NCBI GenBank assembly: GCA_003416985.1
Contig: QVIN01000001.1
Span: forward strand, 372,001 to 436,000
Reading direction: 5' to 3'
DNA: 64,000 bases
DNA from: Duganella sp. BJB480
GTDB taxonomy: Bacteria > Pseudomonadota > Gammaproteobacteria > Burkholderiales > Burkholderiaceae_D
Under the pieces are notes generated by a model. The model saw only the letters and a list, made by a program, of their open reading frames with translations, did no database searches and was not told the origin of the DNA. The position numbers were made by a program, and so were the translations under genes. Shown piece by piece: positions 1-9,063 of the stretch (the first letter of the stretch is position 1; every line of letters begins with the position of its first letter).

Positions 1-252
1 ATTGATGTCCTTGAGCCGGTGGTCGTGCGTGATGCTGCGCGGTAGCTTGACCGAGAAGCGGAAATCGTCCGGCACGTCGTCCGCCCAGCGCGCATAGGTC
101 GACGCCTGGTGCGGCCGGTAGAACGAGGAGTTGATCTCCACCGCGTTCATGACCCGGGCGTAGCGCTGCAGATGGCTGCCGTCCGTGGCGAAGTGCGGTG
201 CCGACGCACGATCGATACTCCAGCTTGCGCAGCCAATTCGCGTGTGGGTCAT
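1..252 (-). CDS. DUF72 (YecE-like) protein, N-terminal part
   Basis: The reverse strand opens with an ATG at 252 and reads 84 codons without a stop to the window edge, so the C-terminal part is missing. The protein begins MTHTRIGCASWS and continues with NAVEINSSFYRPH and FRFSVKLPRSITHD. These are the characteristic first strands of the DUF72/YecE family, a TIM-barrel-like fold of unknown biochemical role. It is transcribed divergently from the DUF1439 lipoprotein, with only 34 bp between the two start codons. Family membership is clear from the motifs; function is unknown. Confidence 0.85.
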   Translation of the reverse strand, partial: MTHTRIGCASWSIDRASAPHFATDGSHLQRYARVMNAVEINSSFYRPHQASTYARWADDVPDDFRFSVKLPRSITHDHRLKDIN

Positions 253-286
253 AATGTGGGCGATCCGCTATTTTCAGAAAGACGAC

Positions 287-847
287 ATGACCGATCTTAA
301 ACGTTACGCCCGAATTGCCGCGCCGCTCATGTTGGTGGGCCTGCTGGCCGCCTGCTCCACGCTGATCGGCCCGCGCCAGGTGGAGCTGCCGCAGGCGCGT
401 CTGCAGCAGAACCTGGACCGCAAGTTCCCCGTGCGCCATCGCGTGCTGGGCGTGTTCGAAGTGGAGCTGAGCCATCCGCAGCTGGACATCCTGGCCGAGA
501 ACGACCGCGTGGCGCTGACCCTGGACGTGAACGTGGCGCCGCTGCTGGCGCGCCAGTCGTGGCATGGCAGCATGGCGGTATCGGGCCGCCTGAAGGTGGA
601 CAATGTGCGCAACACCATCTACATCAGCGATGCGCACGTGGACCGTTTCGCGGTCGACGGCATGGACGAGGGCAAGCAGAACCAGATCGCCAGCGTGGCC
701 AACCTGCTGGGCGAGAACACGCTCAAGGATGTGCCGGTCCACACCTTCCGGCCGGAAGACCTGCGCTACGCCGGCGTGCAGTTCGTGCTGACCGGGATCA
801 GCACCCGTCCCGGCGCGCTGGTCGCCAACCTCCAGCCGGCGCAATAA
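287..847 (+). CDS. DUF1439 family lipoprotein (YceB-like)
   Basis: A 186-residue protein. It has a short basic N-terminus, a hydrophobic stretch and the lipobox LLAAC with Cys23, so it should be a lipid-anchored envelope protein. The remainder (PQARLQQNLDRKFP, LDILAENDRVALTLDVNV) matches the DUF1439/YceB pattern. That fold resembles lipid-binding barrels, but no activity is established. The ATG at 287 was chosen because it puts the signal peptide directly at the N-terminus; the frame is also open upstream to 185, but that extension has no signal character. It converges with the DUF1501 gene, whose stop lies 4 bp downstream. Confidence 0.8.
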   Translation: MTDLKRYARIAAPLMLVGLLAACSTLIGPRQVELPQARLQQNLDRKFPVRHRVLGVFEVELSHPQLDILAENDRVALTLDVNVAPLLARQSWHGSMAVSGRLKVDNVRNTIYISDAHVDRFAVDGMDEGKQNQIASVANLLGENTLKDVPVHTFRPEDLRYAGVQFVLTGISTRPGALVANLQPAQ

Positions 848-850
848 GCG

Positions 851-2239
851 TCAGACGAAGCCGAGGTTGCGTGCGCTGGCGTTGTAGTTGACCAGGTTGG
901 GCAGCATGGCCAGCAGGTCGGTGTTCGAGACGCCCAGCCAGCTGCCCAGCGTGGCCGCGTATTGCTCGATCGACGTGGTCGGCAGCAGGCGGCCCTGGCC
1001 GACATCGTCCGGGCCGTTGCTGGCCACCACCGGCGCCTTGCCGTAGTAGCGGCCGCCCTTGACGGCGCCGCCCAGCATGAAGTGCATGCTGCCCCAGCCG
1101 TGATCCGAACCGTCGTTGTTGCCGCTCAGCGTGCGGCCGAAGTCCGACGCGGTGAAGGCCGTCACCTGGTTGGCCACGCCCAGCTCCACCGTGCTCTGGT
1201 AGAAGGCCGCCATCGCATCGGCCACGCTCTTCAGCAGGCCAGGATGCACCTTGACCAGGCCGTCGTGCGTATCGAAGCCGCCCATCGACACAAAGAACAC
1301 CTGCCGCTTGGCGCCCAGCGTCGAGGCGCAGGAGATCATGCGCGTCACCATCTTCAGCTGGTCGCCCAGGCTGTTATTGGCGGGGAAGGCCGTGTTGATG
1401 GCCGGCGCGCCCGCCAGCGCCGAGGTCAGCACGTCGTTGGCGGAGATGGCGCGCTGCGTCACGCGCGCATACTCGGACTGCATCAGGTTGCTGTGCTGCT
1501 GCGTGATCAGCGTGCGCAGCGCGTTGCTGCAGCTGGCCGAGCCGAACAGCGGGCTCTGGAAGGCGCTGAACGGCACCGAGCCCTTGGTCGACACCTGGTA
1601 CTGCACCGCCTCCTTCCCGGACAGGTACACCGCGTTGCCGGAGACGTTGACGCAGGTGAAGGTGGCGTTGCCGTTGCCCGACTCGAACAGGTCGCCCATG
1701 CGTCCGCCCCAGCCCGAGGTCGCGCCTTCCGGCATCGACGATTGCCATTCGGATTGCTGGTCGTTGTGCGAGAACAGCTTGGACGGCAGCGGCACCGACT
1801 TGGCCAGGTACTGCTGCTTGCTGGTCGGATGCACCAGCGTGCCGACGTTGAGCAGCACGCCCATCTTGCCGGCGTTGAAGATCGGCAGCAGCGGCGCCAG
1901 TTCCGGCGCCAGCGCGTACTGGTGGGCCACGCCGTTGACATCGACCGGCGGCGCGGCCGTGTTGAGCACGGTGGCCGACAGCGCGCTCTGCTGGTAGGCC
2001 AGCGTCGAGCGCAGCGCGTAGTAGGCGTTGTAGCTGGCGGCGTCGTACGGCACCAGCGTGTTGGCGTAGTCGTTGCCGCCGTACAGGAACACGCAGACGA
2101 TGGCCTTGTAGTCGCTGGCGGTGGCGGCCGAGGCCTCGGCCATCGCCGCCAGGTTGACGGCCAGCGGCGCGGCCACGCCGCTCATGGCCAGCATCGAGGC
2201 GCGTTGCAGGAAGGCGCGGCGGGAAGAGTTGGTGGTCAT
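851..2239 (-). CDS. DUF1501 domain protein, Tat-exported
   Basis: 462 residues starting MTTNSSRRAFLQRA, a twin-arginine signal (R7, R8) followed by a hydrophobic segment ending near AMAEASA. This implies folded export to the periplasm. The body has FLYGGNDYANTLVPYD near the start and SMGGFDTHDG and DFGRTLSGN-DGSDHGWG further on. These are hallmark motifs of DUF1501, a relative of the alkaline phosphatase/sulfatase fold. It lies 9 bp downstream of the DUF1800 gene, with a GGGAGCC ribosome site in the gap, so the two are translated from one mRNA. The pair is widespread but has no proven function. Confidence 0.85.
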   Translation of the reverse strand: MTTNSSRRAFLQRASMLAMSGVAAPLAVNLAAMAEASAATASDYKAIVCVFLYGGNDYANTLVPYDAASYNAYYALRSTLAYQQSALSATVLNTAAPPVDVNGVAHQYALAPELAPLLPIFNAGKMGVLLNVGTLVHPTSKQQYLAKSVPLPSKLFSHNDQQSEWQSSMPEGATSGWGGRMGDLFESGNGNATFTCVNVSGNAVYLSGKEAVQYQVSTKGSVPFSAFQSPLFGSASCSNALRTLITQQHSNLMQSEYARVTQRAISANDVLTSALAGAPAINTAFPANNSLGDQLKMVTRMISCASTLGAKRQVFFVSMGGFDTHDGLVKVHPGLLKSVADAMAAFYQSTVELGVANQVTAFTASDFGRTLSGNNDGSDHGWGSMHFMLGGAVKGGRYYGKAPVVASNGPDDVGQGRLLPTTSIEQYAATLGSWLGVSNTDLLAMLPNLVNYNASARNLGFV

Positions 2240-2248
2240 GGCGGCTCC

Positions 2249-3787
2249 CTATGATTGAACGAGGTATTCCGGCGCGGCCATGACCAGCGTCAGCGCGGCG
2301 TAGATGCGGTTGTGCAGCGCGGCGTCGGTCTTGGCGGACATGGTGTCGATGGCGCCGCGTATCAGGCCGACGCTGGCGCTGCTCAGCTGGCCGGCCGCCA
2401 GCACCACGTTGATCTCGTCGACCAGCGCCTGGCCGTTGGCGGCCAGCGGCAGCAGGCTGCCGTAGTCCGGCAGCACGTCGCCGACGCCCTTGCTGACCGC
2501 GCGCTGCATGTAGTTGACGTAGCCGACCACCGAGGTCTCATTGGTCAGCTGGAACTCCGGCGCCACCAGCCCCGCCTTGGACACGGCGCTGTTGGGCGGC
2601 ACATAGCCGGGCCGGTAGAAGTTGAACACCGACGGCGAGCGCAGCGGACTTTGTCCCAGCCGGCTGGACGCGTCGCTGGTGTTGCCGATGGCCCAGGCGT
2701 CCGTGGCGGAGTTGGCGTTGTAGGCGCGCGCCCAGCCGATGAAGCGCAGCATCGGTTCGCGCAGCTTGCCGGCGCCGGGCACGTTCAGGCTGTCGGCGCG
2801 CGCCTCGGGATCGAGCAGCAGCGCCCGCACCACCGCCGCCAAGTTGCCCTTGACGCCACGGTTGTCGCTGTTGAACACGGCGGCCACGCGCGCGACGTAG
2901 GCCGGCGAGGGATTGCTGGTCACCAGTTTCTGGATCAGCTGGCGGCTGATGAAGGGCGCCACGTTGGGATGGGCGTAGATGATGTCGAGCGCCGCCTTCA
3001 GCGCGTCGGCGCCGGACAGGCCGGCCGGCACGGTGCCGCCGAGGAAGGTGGAGGCGCCGGTCTCGTGCCGCTTGGCCACCTGCGCCATCGGCCGGCGCAG
3101 GAAGTCGGGCGTGTTGGCGTCCAGGCCGGCCATGTCGAAGTCCCAGCCGGTGAACACGCGGGCCAGGCCGGTGATGTCGCTCAGGCCGTAGGTTTCGATG
3201 GGCACGCCGTTGTTGTTCAGCTTGGGTGTGCCGTCGAGGTTCAACTGGATCAGGCCGATGCTGAACAACTGCATCAGCTCGCGCGCGTAGTTTTCGTCGG
3301 GCAGGGCGCCGGTGGTGGGGTTCTGCTTGGCGTTGCCGCGGAAGGTCAGGTACTGGCCCATCGGCGCGCTGGTCGAGATCGCGCCCAGCAGCGCGCGGTA
3401 GTTGCCGAAGGCGTAGCCCTCCAGCAGGTCCAGGTAGGCCGCCGCCGAGAACGCGCGCCAGCCGGCGCCGACCAGCCCGTCGATCGCGACCACGCAGATT
3501 TCCGACAGCGCCAGCGTGACGCGCTGGCGCAGCGTGTCCGGCGCCGTGATCAGCTTGCGCCACGCGCAGGCGTCGAAGCCGTTTTCGGAGTTGCGGTTGG
3601 CGAGCGCGTTGTAGCCCTTGGCGACCAGCCAGTCCCAGCGGGCGCCGGAGCGCGGCGCGGCCAGCTGGGCGTCGATCCAGCCGGCGTAGCCCAGCGATTG
3701 CACCTTGGCGATCTCGGCGCGGTTGGCTCCCATCGAGGCTTGCGCCAGGAAGCGGGCGGCGGCGGCCGCGGTCGGTGTCGGGGTCAT
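2249..3787 (-). CDS. DUF1800 domain protein
   Basis: 512 residues. RFLAQASMGANRAEI near the N-terminus, ENYARELMQLFSIGL in the middle, VFTGWDF, and SPSVFNFYRPGYVPP toward the C-terminus are the standard DUF1800 landmarks. I see no signal peptide; the start at 3787 follows GGAG at a spacing of 8, and no better start exists upstream in frame. It is the first gene of a two-gene operon with DUF1501. A role in the envelope or in handling secreted material is only inferred from the Tat signal of its partner. Confidence 0.85.
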   Translation of the reverse strand: MTPTPTAAAAARFLAQASMGANRAEIAKVQSLGYAGWIDAQLAAPRSGARWDWLVAKGYNALANRNSENGFDACAWRKLITAPDTLRQRVTLALSEICVVAIDGLVGAGWRAFSAAAYLDLLEGYAFGNYRALLGAISTSAPMGQYLTFRGNAKQNPTTGALPDENYARELMQLFSIGLIQLNLDGTPKLNNNGVPIETYGLSDITGLARVFTGWDFDMAGLDANTPDFLRRPMAQVAKRHETGASTFLGGTVPAGLSGADALKAALDIIYAHPNVAPFISRQLIQKLVTSNPSPAYVARVAAVFNSDNRGVKGNLAAVVRALLLDPEARADSLNVPGAGKLREPMLRFIGWARAYNANSATDAWAIGNTSDASSRLGQSPLRSPSVFNFYRPGYVPPNSAVSKAGLVAPEFQLTNETSVVGYVNYMQRAVSKGVGDVLPDYGSLLPLAANGQALVDEINVVLAAGQLSSASVGLIRGAIDTMSAKTDAALHNRIYAALTLVMAAPEYLVQS

Positions 3788-4031
3788 GACTGTGATCTCC
3801 AGGAAGGGGCTCAGGCATTGCTGTGTGGTAATTTATTCCGAGTCCGCTTGTTGCGCCATTGAAATTTTGTAACGAAGCATTTCGCCGCAACGTTTGCTTG
3901 ACGGGATGCACACACTTTGCGCCGCAGGCTTGCATTTCGCGCCGTGCCGCTGCATTTCGTCGCATCGCGAGCCGCGCCGGCGCCGCGCCCGGCATAGTGG
4001 CGTCACCTTAACCAGCCATGCGGAGCGAATC

Positions 4032-4541
4032 ATGATTGCGCAAATCGTCAGCCACACACCAACCTACGTCTGGGCCTTGCTGGCCTTCCTGCTGTACCGC
4101 GGCGCGCTGGCCAGCCGCGACCGCGAACTGGCGATGCGGGCGCTGTTCGTCATCCCGGTGGTGATGATCGGCCTGTCGTTGTCGAGCATGAACGGACACG
4201 GCGCGCTGGGCAGCGGCGTCTGGGCCATGTGGCTGCTGGGCGTGCTGCCCGGCGTGGTGGTGACGTGGCGACTTGGCAGCGGCGTCCCCATCGTGGTCGA
4301 CCGCGCCGCCGGCACCGTGCGCCAGCGCGGCAGCTGGTTGCCGCTGATGCTGATGATCGCCATCTTCTGCACCAAATACGCGGTGGCGGTGACGACGGCC
4401 ATGCATCCCGAACTGGCGCAGAACCCGTTGTTTGCCGCGACGGTCACCTTGCTGTTCGGCTTGTTCAACGGTGTGTTCGTCGGCCGCCTGGCGCGCTACG
4501 TGGCAGCCTGGATGGCCCAGCCGGAACCCGTTGTGGCTTAA
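4032..4541 (+). CDS. Small integral membrane protein, DUF6622-like
   Basis: 169 residues, largely hydrophobic, with about five predicted membrane helices. The N-terminus reads MIAQIVSHTPTYVWALLAFL and is followed by YRGALASRDRE; this resembles the DUF6622 group seen in beta-proteobacteria. Function is unknown. The ATG at 4032 sits after GGAGCG; an in-frame extension upstream to 3894 is rich in Arg, Cys and His and is unlikely to be translated. It is separated from the following TPR gene by 79 bp. Confidence 0.55.
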   Translation: MIAQIVSHTPTYVWALLAFLLYRGALASRDRELAMRALFVIPVVMIGLSLSSMNGHGALGSGVWAMWLLGVLPGVVVTWRLGSGVPIVVDRAAGTVRQRGSWLPLMLMIAIFCTKYAVAVTTAMHPELAQNPLFAATVTLLFGLFNGVFVGRLARYVAAWMAQPEPVVA

Positions 4542-4620
4542 TGAATTTACAAGTTTCCTTGTGGTGCGGGGCAAGAGCTTCTACAATTCGCGGCATCGAT
4601 GAAATGTTGGAGTTGGCCTC

Positions 4621-5373
4621 ATGACCATATTTGGAATTGGATTGCACGTGCTGGTGGCGATATTCTTCGCCGTTCACGTGATCCGCAGCGGACAGCAGAT
4701 GTACTGGCTGATGATCTTGTTCATGTTTCCCGGACTGGGCAGCATCGTCTACTTCATCGCGATCTACCTGCCGGACTCGAAACTGAACCACGGCGCCCGC
4801 AAGGTGGTGACGGCGGCGGCCCGCACGCTCGATCCCGGCCGCGAACTGCGCGAGGCGCGCGACGCCTACGCCTACACCCCGACCGCGCAAAACCAGATGC
4901 GCCTGGCCAGCGCGCTGCTGGAGGCCGGCAACGCCGACGAGGCGGCCGCCACCTACGAAGCCTGCCTGCAAGGGCCGTTCTCCGGCGACCTGGAGATCCG
5001 CTACGGCGCCGCGCGCGCCACGCTGGCTTGCGGCCGCGCCGCCGCAGCGGTGACGCATCTGCAAACCATCCGCGCCGCCGACGCCAATTTCCGTGGCGAG
5101 CAAGTGTCGCTGCTGCTGGCCCAGTCGCTGGCGGCGGCCGGACGCCAGGACGAGGCGAGGGCGGAGTTCGAGTTCGCGCTGGGCCGCTACAACAGCTTCA
5201 CCGCGCAGGCCGAGTTCGCGATCTGGGCTGCCGGCGTTGGCGACGCGGCGCGCGCCAACCAGCTGCATGCCGAGCTGCAGCGCACGATGGAACGCTGGAC
5301 CCGCCACACCCGCGACTTGAACCAGGAATTGATACGCCGCCTGAACGCGGCGATGGCCGGCGTCAAGCGCTGA
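4621..5373 (+). CDS. Membrane-anchored TPR-like protein
   Basis: 250 residues. Two hydrophobic segments at about residues 3-22 and 27-52 (ILFMFPGLGSIVYFIAIYLP) look like the paired helices of PLDc_N-type membrane anchors. From about residue 85 the protein is helical with tetratricopeptide-like repeats (NQMRLASALLEAGNADEAAATYEACL; LLAQSLAAAGRQDEARAEFE). It is probably a scaffold facing the cytoplasm or periplasm; no partner is evident. The stop codon abuts the stop of the convergent solute-binding-like gene. Confidence 0.6.
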   Translation: MTIFGIGLHVLVAIFFAVHVIRSGQQMYWLMILFMFPGLGSIVYFIAIYLPDSKLNHGARKVVTAAARTLDPGRELREARDAYAYTPTAQNQMRLASALLEAGNADEAAATYEACLQGPFSGDLEIRYGAARATLACGRAAAAVTHLQTIRAADANFRGEQVSLLLAQSLAAAGRQDEARAEFEFALGRYNSFTAQAEFAIWAAGVGDAARANQLHAELQRTMERWTRHTRDLNQELIRRLNAAMAGVKR

Positions 5374-6150
5374 TCATTTTTGCCGGGCGCTGTGGCCCGG
5401 GTTGTAGGCGCCGCCGGTCGCGGCGATGGCCTGGTTGAGCTTGGCCATGGTCTCTGCCGGCACGTCCTTGCTGCACACGATGTGGCGCTTCATCCCCGGC
5501 GGCATGTCGGGGAAGTCGCGGCGCACCATCGTCGGCGGCGTGGTTTCCCGCGCGCGGAAATACTCCCAGTCCTCGCGGTCGACAAACATGAACGAGGCGC
5601 GGCCCACCGTGAGCATACGCATCATCAGCGTCGCCTCCACCGTGCGGCTCATGATGCGGTTCTTGCCGCCCTTGATCATCTGGTCCAGCGCCGGGCCGTA
5701 GGACACGCCGTCCACCAGGCCCAGCGTCAGCTCGGGATCGTCCAGCAGCGAGCTCAGGGTAGGATGCGCCGTCACCTTGTCCACGTAGGCCGGCGCGATC
5801 AGCACGCTGTGCGGCAGGTCTTCGTGGATGGCCGCCGTGAACTGCGCGACCGCCTCGCGCTCCGGCAGGCGGTACCAGCTGATCGAGCAGTAGTTCCTGG
5901 CGCCGTGCTTGAAGTTGGCCCAGATGCGCTTCTGCGGCTCGGTGATGAACTGCGCGGGGACGCCGGCGACGTTGAAGATATTTTTGACCCGCTCCAGCAG
6001 GAAGCCTTTGGGCTCGCCGTTCTCCTGGTAGTGATAGGGTGGCTTGTCGCGCCACACCACCGTCAGCGGCTGCGGCGCACACCAGGCGCCGCCGACCGAA
6101 AGCACACCGGCGACAAGGAGACTGCGTTGAAAAAAGATGCGGAAGGTCAT
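5374..6150 (-). CDS. Periplasmic solute-binding-like protein
   Basis: 258 residues with a signal peptide (MTFRIFFQRSLLVAGVLSVG, cleavage near AWCA). The mature part starts PLTVVWRDKPPYHYQENGEPKGFLLERVK. This is the opening strand-loop of bacterial extracellular solute-binding family 3, in which polar amino acids or related ligands are held between two lobes. There is no ABC permease or ATPase nearby. In this lineage such stand-alone proteins may be sensors or orphan binding proteins. The ligand cannot be deduced. Confidence 0.6.
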   Translation of the reverse strand: MTFRIFFQRSLLVAGVLSVGGAWCAPQPLTVVWRDKPPYHYQENGEPKGFLLERVKNIFNVAGVPAQFITEPQKRIWANFKHGARNYCSISWYRLPEREAVAQFTAAIHEDLPHSVLIAPAYVDKVTAHPTLSSLLDDPELTLGLVDGVSYGPALDQMIKGGKNRIMSRTVEATLMMRMLTVGRASFMFVDREDWEYFRARETTPPTMVRRDFPDMPPGMKRHIVCSKDVPAETMAKLNQAIAATGGAYNPGHSARQK

Positions 6151-6228
6151 GCGCCGATTATAGGGCTATCCGCTGTGCCAAAACCATAAGTGTGGCAGAC
6201 TGTTGCTCCTTTGATAAATGGGAGGACC

Positions 6229-6837
6229 ATGAACGCCTTGTTGCCCGCATTCGTCGCCGCCAGCGACGTCATCGATTTTCACCATCCCGACGTGGAGCGC
6301 CTGGCGCGCTCGCTGCGGGCCGATACGCCGCGCGCGACGGCGCAGCGCTGCTTCGAATGGGTGCGCGACCGCATCGAGCACAGCATCGATTACCAGCGCG
6401 ACGAGGTCAGCTGCGACGCCTCGCAGGCGCTGGCGCTGGGCACCGGCCTGTGCACGGCCAAGAGCCATCTGCTGGTGGCGCTGCTGCGCGCCAACGGACT
6501 TCCGTCCGGCTTCTGCTACCAGCGTTTGACGCTGCGCGACGCCGGCTCGCCGTTCTGCACGCACGGCCTGGTGGCGGTATGGCTGGAGGAGGGCGGCTGG
6601 TATCGCTGCGACGCGCGCGGCAACAAGGCCACCGTGCATTGCGAGTTCACGCCGGGCGCGGAGAACCTGGCCTTCCCGGTGGTGACGCCGGGCGAGCAGC
6701 TGTATCCGCAGGTGTGGGCGCAACCGTGGCCCGAGCTGGTGCGGCGCATGCGCGAGCTGCCGTCGATCGCGGCCTATTGCGAGGCGCCGATCGACGCCGC
6801 GCCGCCGGTGGGCGGCGTGGCGATTACGCTGGATTGA
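6229..6837 (+). CDS. Transglutaminase-like cysteine protease family protein
   Basis: 202 residues, cytoplasmic (no signal peptide). A transglutaminase core is visible: Cys75 in GTGLCTAKSHLLVALLRANG, His112 in CTHGLVAVWLE and Asp128 in WYRCDARGN, in the canonical Cys-His-Asp order. Family members act as proteases, peptide hydrolases or amidases; the substrate is not predictable. The ATG at 6229 follows GGGAGGACC, a strong ribosome site, so the extension to 6190 was discarded. Confidence 0.75.
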   Translation: MNALLPAFVAASDVIDFHHPDVERLARSLRADTPRATAQRCFEWVRDRIEHSIDYQRDEVSCDASQALALGTGLCTAKSHLLVALLRANGLPSGFCYQRLTLRDAGSPFCTHGLVAVWLEEGGWYRCDARGNKATVHCEFTPGAENLAFPVVTPGEQLYPQVWAQPWPELVRRMRELPSIAAYCEAPIDAAPPVGGVAITLD

Positions 6838-6864
6838 CCGCGCCGCAAATGGGCGGCGTGGCGG

Positions 6865-7641
6865 CTATGACGGAATGACGGCGCCGTCGAGCGCGTGGCG
6901 CGTGATGGCGCCGTGGCTGTCGATGGCGATCCAGCCGCCGCGCGGCGGGTTGGCGTCCGGCTCCCAGTCCGGCAGCACGTAGCGGCGCTTGCCGTCCACG
7001 ACGTGCAGGGCGGGGCGGTGGGTGTGGCCGTGGATCATGACGTCGGCGCCGGTGGCGGCGAACACGTCGCGGATCGCCTGCGGCGTCACATCCATGATCT
7101 CGTAGGATTTGGTGCCCTGGTCCTTGCGGCTGTTCTCGCGCATGCCGGCGATGATGGCCTTGCGCTGCGCCAGCGGCATCGCCACGAACTGCTGCTGCCA
7201 CGCGGGCTGCCGCACCATGGCGCGGAACTCCATGTACTTGACGTCCTCGGTGCACTGGGCGTCGCCGTGCAGCGCCACCAGGCGCTGGCCGCCGATCTCG
7301 GTCACATACGTTTCAGGCAGCAGGGTCAGGCCCGCCGCCGCCGCGAACTGCGGGCCGACCAGGAAATCGCGGTTGCCGGCGATCCAGTAGACGGCCACGC
7401 CCGCATCGCTCACGCTGCGCAGCGCGGCAATGATCCGTTGATGAAAGGGATCGCTGATGTCGTCGTCGCCGGCCCAGTATTCGAACAGGTCGCCGAGCAG
7501 GTACAACTGCTGCGCGCGCCGCGCGTGCCGCTCCAGGAAGTCGAAGAACGCCGTGCTGGTGGCGGGATGCGCGGGCTGCAGATGCAGGTCGGAGATGAAC
7601 AGCGCGCAGGCCTGGCCCGCGCGCATGTTGGCGTCGCTCAT
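6865..7641 (-). CDS. lpxH: UDP-2,3-diacylglucosamine diphosphatase
   Basis: 258 residues of the calcineurin-like phosphoesterase fold. Motifs in order are FISDLHL (residues 15-21), LLGDLFEYWAGDD (48-60), GNRDF, and GHTHRP about 60 residues before the end. These supply the two-metal site of LpxH. The enzyme hydrolyses UDP-2,3-diacylglucosamine to lipid X on the cytoplasmic face of the inner membrane, the fourth step of lipid A synthesis. It starts 3 bp after the ppiB stop, so it is the last gene of the ppiA-ppiB-lpxH unit, an arrangement common in Burkholderiales. Confidence 0.93.
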   Translation of the reverse strand: MSDANMRAGQACALFISDLHLQPAHPATSTAFFDFLERHARRAQQLYLLGDLFEYWAGDDDISDPFHQRIIAALRSVSDAGVAVYWIAGNRDFLVGPQFAAAAGLTLLPETYVTEIGGQRLVALHGDAQCTEDVKYMEFRAMVRQPAWQQQFVAMPLAQRKAIIAGMRENSRKDQGTKSYEIMDVTPQAIRDVFAATGADVMIHGHTHRPALHVVDGKRRYVLPDWEPDANPPRGGWIAIDSHGAITRHALDGAVIPS

Positions 7642-7644
7642 TAA

Positions 7645-8139
7645 TTAAGCGGCCAGTTCGATCTTCTCGATGATGATGTCTTCGGCCGGCACGTCGGCGA
7701 ACATGCCGCTGCGGGTGGTCTTGGCCTTCTTGATGGCGTCGACCACTTCGGTGCCTTCGATGACCTTGCCGAACACGGCGTAGCCCCAGCCGTCCTGGCC
7801 TGGGTAGTCCAGGAAGGAGTTGTTCTTCACGTTGATGAAGAACTGGGCCGATGCCGAGTGCGGCGCCGAGGTGCGGGCCATGGCCAGCGTGTAGGTGTCG
7901 TTCTTCAGGCCGTTCTTGGCTTCGTTTTCGACGGTCTCGTCGGCCGGCTTCTGCTTCATGCCTGGCTCGAAACCGCCGCCCTGGATCATGAAGCCGTCGA
8001 TCACGCGATGGAAGATGGTGTTGCTGTAGTGGCCGGCTTCCATGTACTTCAGGAAGTTGGCTACCGATTTAGGCGCTTTCTCGTCGTTCAGTTCGACGGT
8101 CATGTTGCCCTTGTTGGTGGTGATGATTACGTTGGTCAT
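7645..8139 (-). CDS. ppiB: Peptidyl-prolyl cis-trans isomerase, cytoplasmic cyclophilin
   Basis: 164 residues without a signal peptide. The cyclophilin signature IFHRVIDGFMIQGGGF, the motif MARTSAPHSASAQFFIN and the closing VFGKVIEGTEVVD are all present. It catalyses proline isomerisation in cytoplasmic proteins. It lies 42 bp downstream of a second cyclophilin that is exported; the two are recent-looking paralogues with near-identical cores, one per compartment. It is followed at once by lpxH. Confidence 0.93.
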   Translation of the reverse strand: MTNVIITTNKGNMTVELNDEKAPKSVANFLKYMEAGHYSNTIFHRVIDGFMIQGGGFEPGMKQKPADETVENEAKNGLKNDTYTLAMARTSAPHSASAQFFINVKNNSFLDYPGQDGWGYAVFGKVIEGTEVVDAIKKAKTTRSGMFADVPAEDIIIEKIELAA

Positions 8140-8181
8140 GTTGTTATCCTGAGTAGTTAAAAAATACGGCAGGCCGCTATT

Positions 8182-8802
8182 TTACAGTTTTGGCTGGATT
8201 GGGGTCTTCAAAATCGTCGCCGACTTGATCACGACCGGGATCACCGGGATGTTTTGGAACATGCCCTTGTCGTCGACCAGCACGCCCTTGATCTTGTCGA
8301 CCACCTCCTGGCCCTTGATGACTTTGCCGAACACCGTGTAGCCGAAACCGTCGCGGCCCGGGTAGTTCAGGGCGTCGTTGTCGGCCACGTTGATGAAGAA
8401 CTGCGAGGTCGCCGAGTTGGGATCGCCGGTGCGGGCCATGGCCAGCGTGTAGGTGTTGTTGGTCAGTCCGTTCTGCGATTCGATCGGCACCGGCGGGTTG
8501 GTTTTCTTTTGCTTGAGCTTCTCGTCGAAGCCGCCGCCCTGGATCATGAAGCCGTCGATCACGCGGTGGAAGATGGTGCCCTTGTAGAAGCCGGCCTTCA
8601 CATAGGTCAGGAAGTTGTCGACCGACTTGGGCGCCTTCTCGTGGTTCAGCTCGACCACGATGTCGCCCATCGAGGTCTTGATTTCCACTTGCGGCGTGGG
8701 ATTGGCCGGGGCCGGCGTGGCCGCCAGCGCGGCGCCGGACAGGGTGACGCCGGCAAACAAGGTCATCAGTTTGGCGAACAGCGATGGCTGGGTTTGGTGC
8801 AT
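8182..8802 (-). CDS. ppiA: Peptidyl-prolyl cis-trans isomerase, exported cyclophilin
   Basis: 206 residues. It begins MHQTQPSLFAKLMTLFAGV and has a cleavable signal ending near ALAA, then a Pro/Ala-rich linker. The cyclophilin domain follows, with FHRVIDGFMIQGGGFDEKL, MARTGDPNSATSQFFIN and FGYTVFGKVIKG. It should fold proteins in the periplasm. It is the first gene of the ppiA-ppiB-lpxH run on the reverse strand. Confidence 0.9.
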   Translation of the reverse strand: MHQTQPSLFAKLMTLFAGVTLSGAALAATPAPANPTPQVEIKTSMGDIVVELNHEKAPKSVDNFLTYVKAGFYKGTIFHRVIDGFMIQGGGFDEKLKQKKTNPPVPIESQNGLTNNTYTLAMARTGDPNSATSQFFINVADNDALNYPGRDGFGYTVFGKVIKGQEVVDKIKGVLVDDKGMFQNIPVIPVVIKSATILKTPIQPKL

Positions 8803-8895
8803 TGTTGCTTCCTCGTGGTGGTTTGATCAGTGGGGAACTGGCCGACTTGCCAAAAATCCTCAGTCAGATTGGGTCTATGCTGTTTTTATCAATGC

Positions 8896-8901
8896 TATAC
8901 T
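8896..8901 (+). promoter_or_regulatory. Possible -10 box upstream of cysS
   Basis: TATACT lies in the 261-bp divergent gap between ppiA and cysS. The region 17 bp upstream (GTCTAT) is a poor -35, so this is only a weak promoter call. The rest of the gap (8803-9063) shows no other clear signal. Confidence 0.3.
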
Positions 8902-9063
8902 TGTTCATTCTACCCCTTAGAAGGTGGAAAGAATAACACCCGAGTGTCAGCCGGTCTCCAACGCGATACGACGAATGCCAGGTGCGCGCCCACTGCGCCG
9001 CGCCCGGTTCTCGTATTGCCCGGGGCCGCGGCACGCGCTTAAAAGAGAATACGCAAGAGCCCG

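Noticed and set aside
2255..3862. Forward 535-codon frame antisense to DUF1800
   Set aside because: High GC keeps the opposite strand open; composition is His/Arg/Val-rich with no domain, and the reverse gene has clear motifs.
3877..3959. Three copies of GCATTTCG in the gap upstream of DUF1800
   Set aside because: Short and unevenly spaced (55 and 20 bp); could be chance in this composition, so not called as a repeat or operator.
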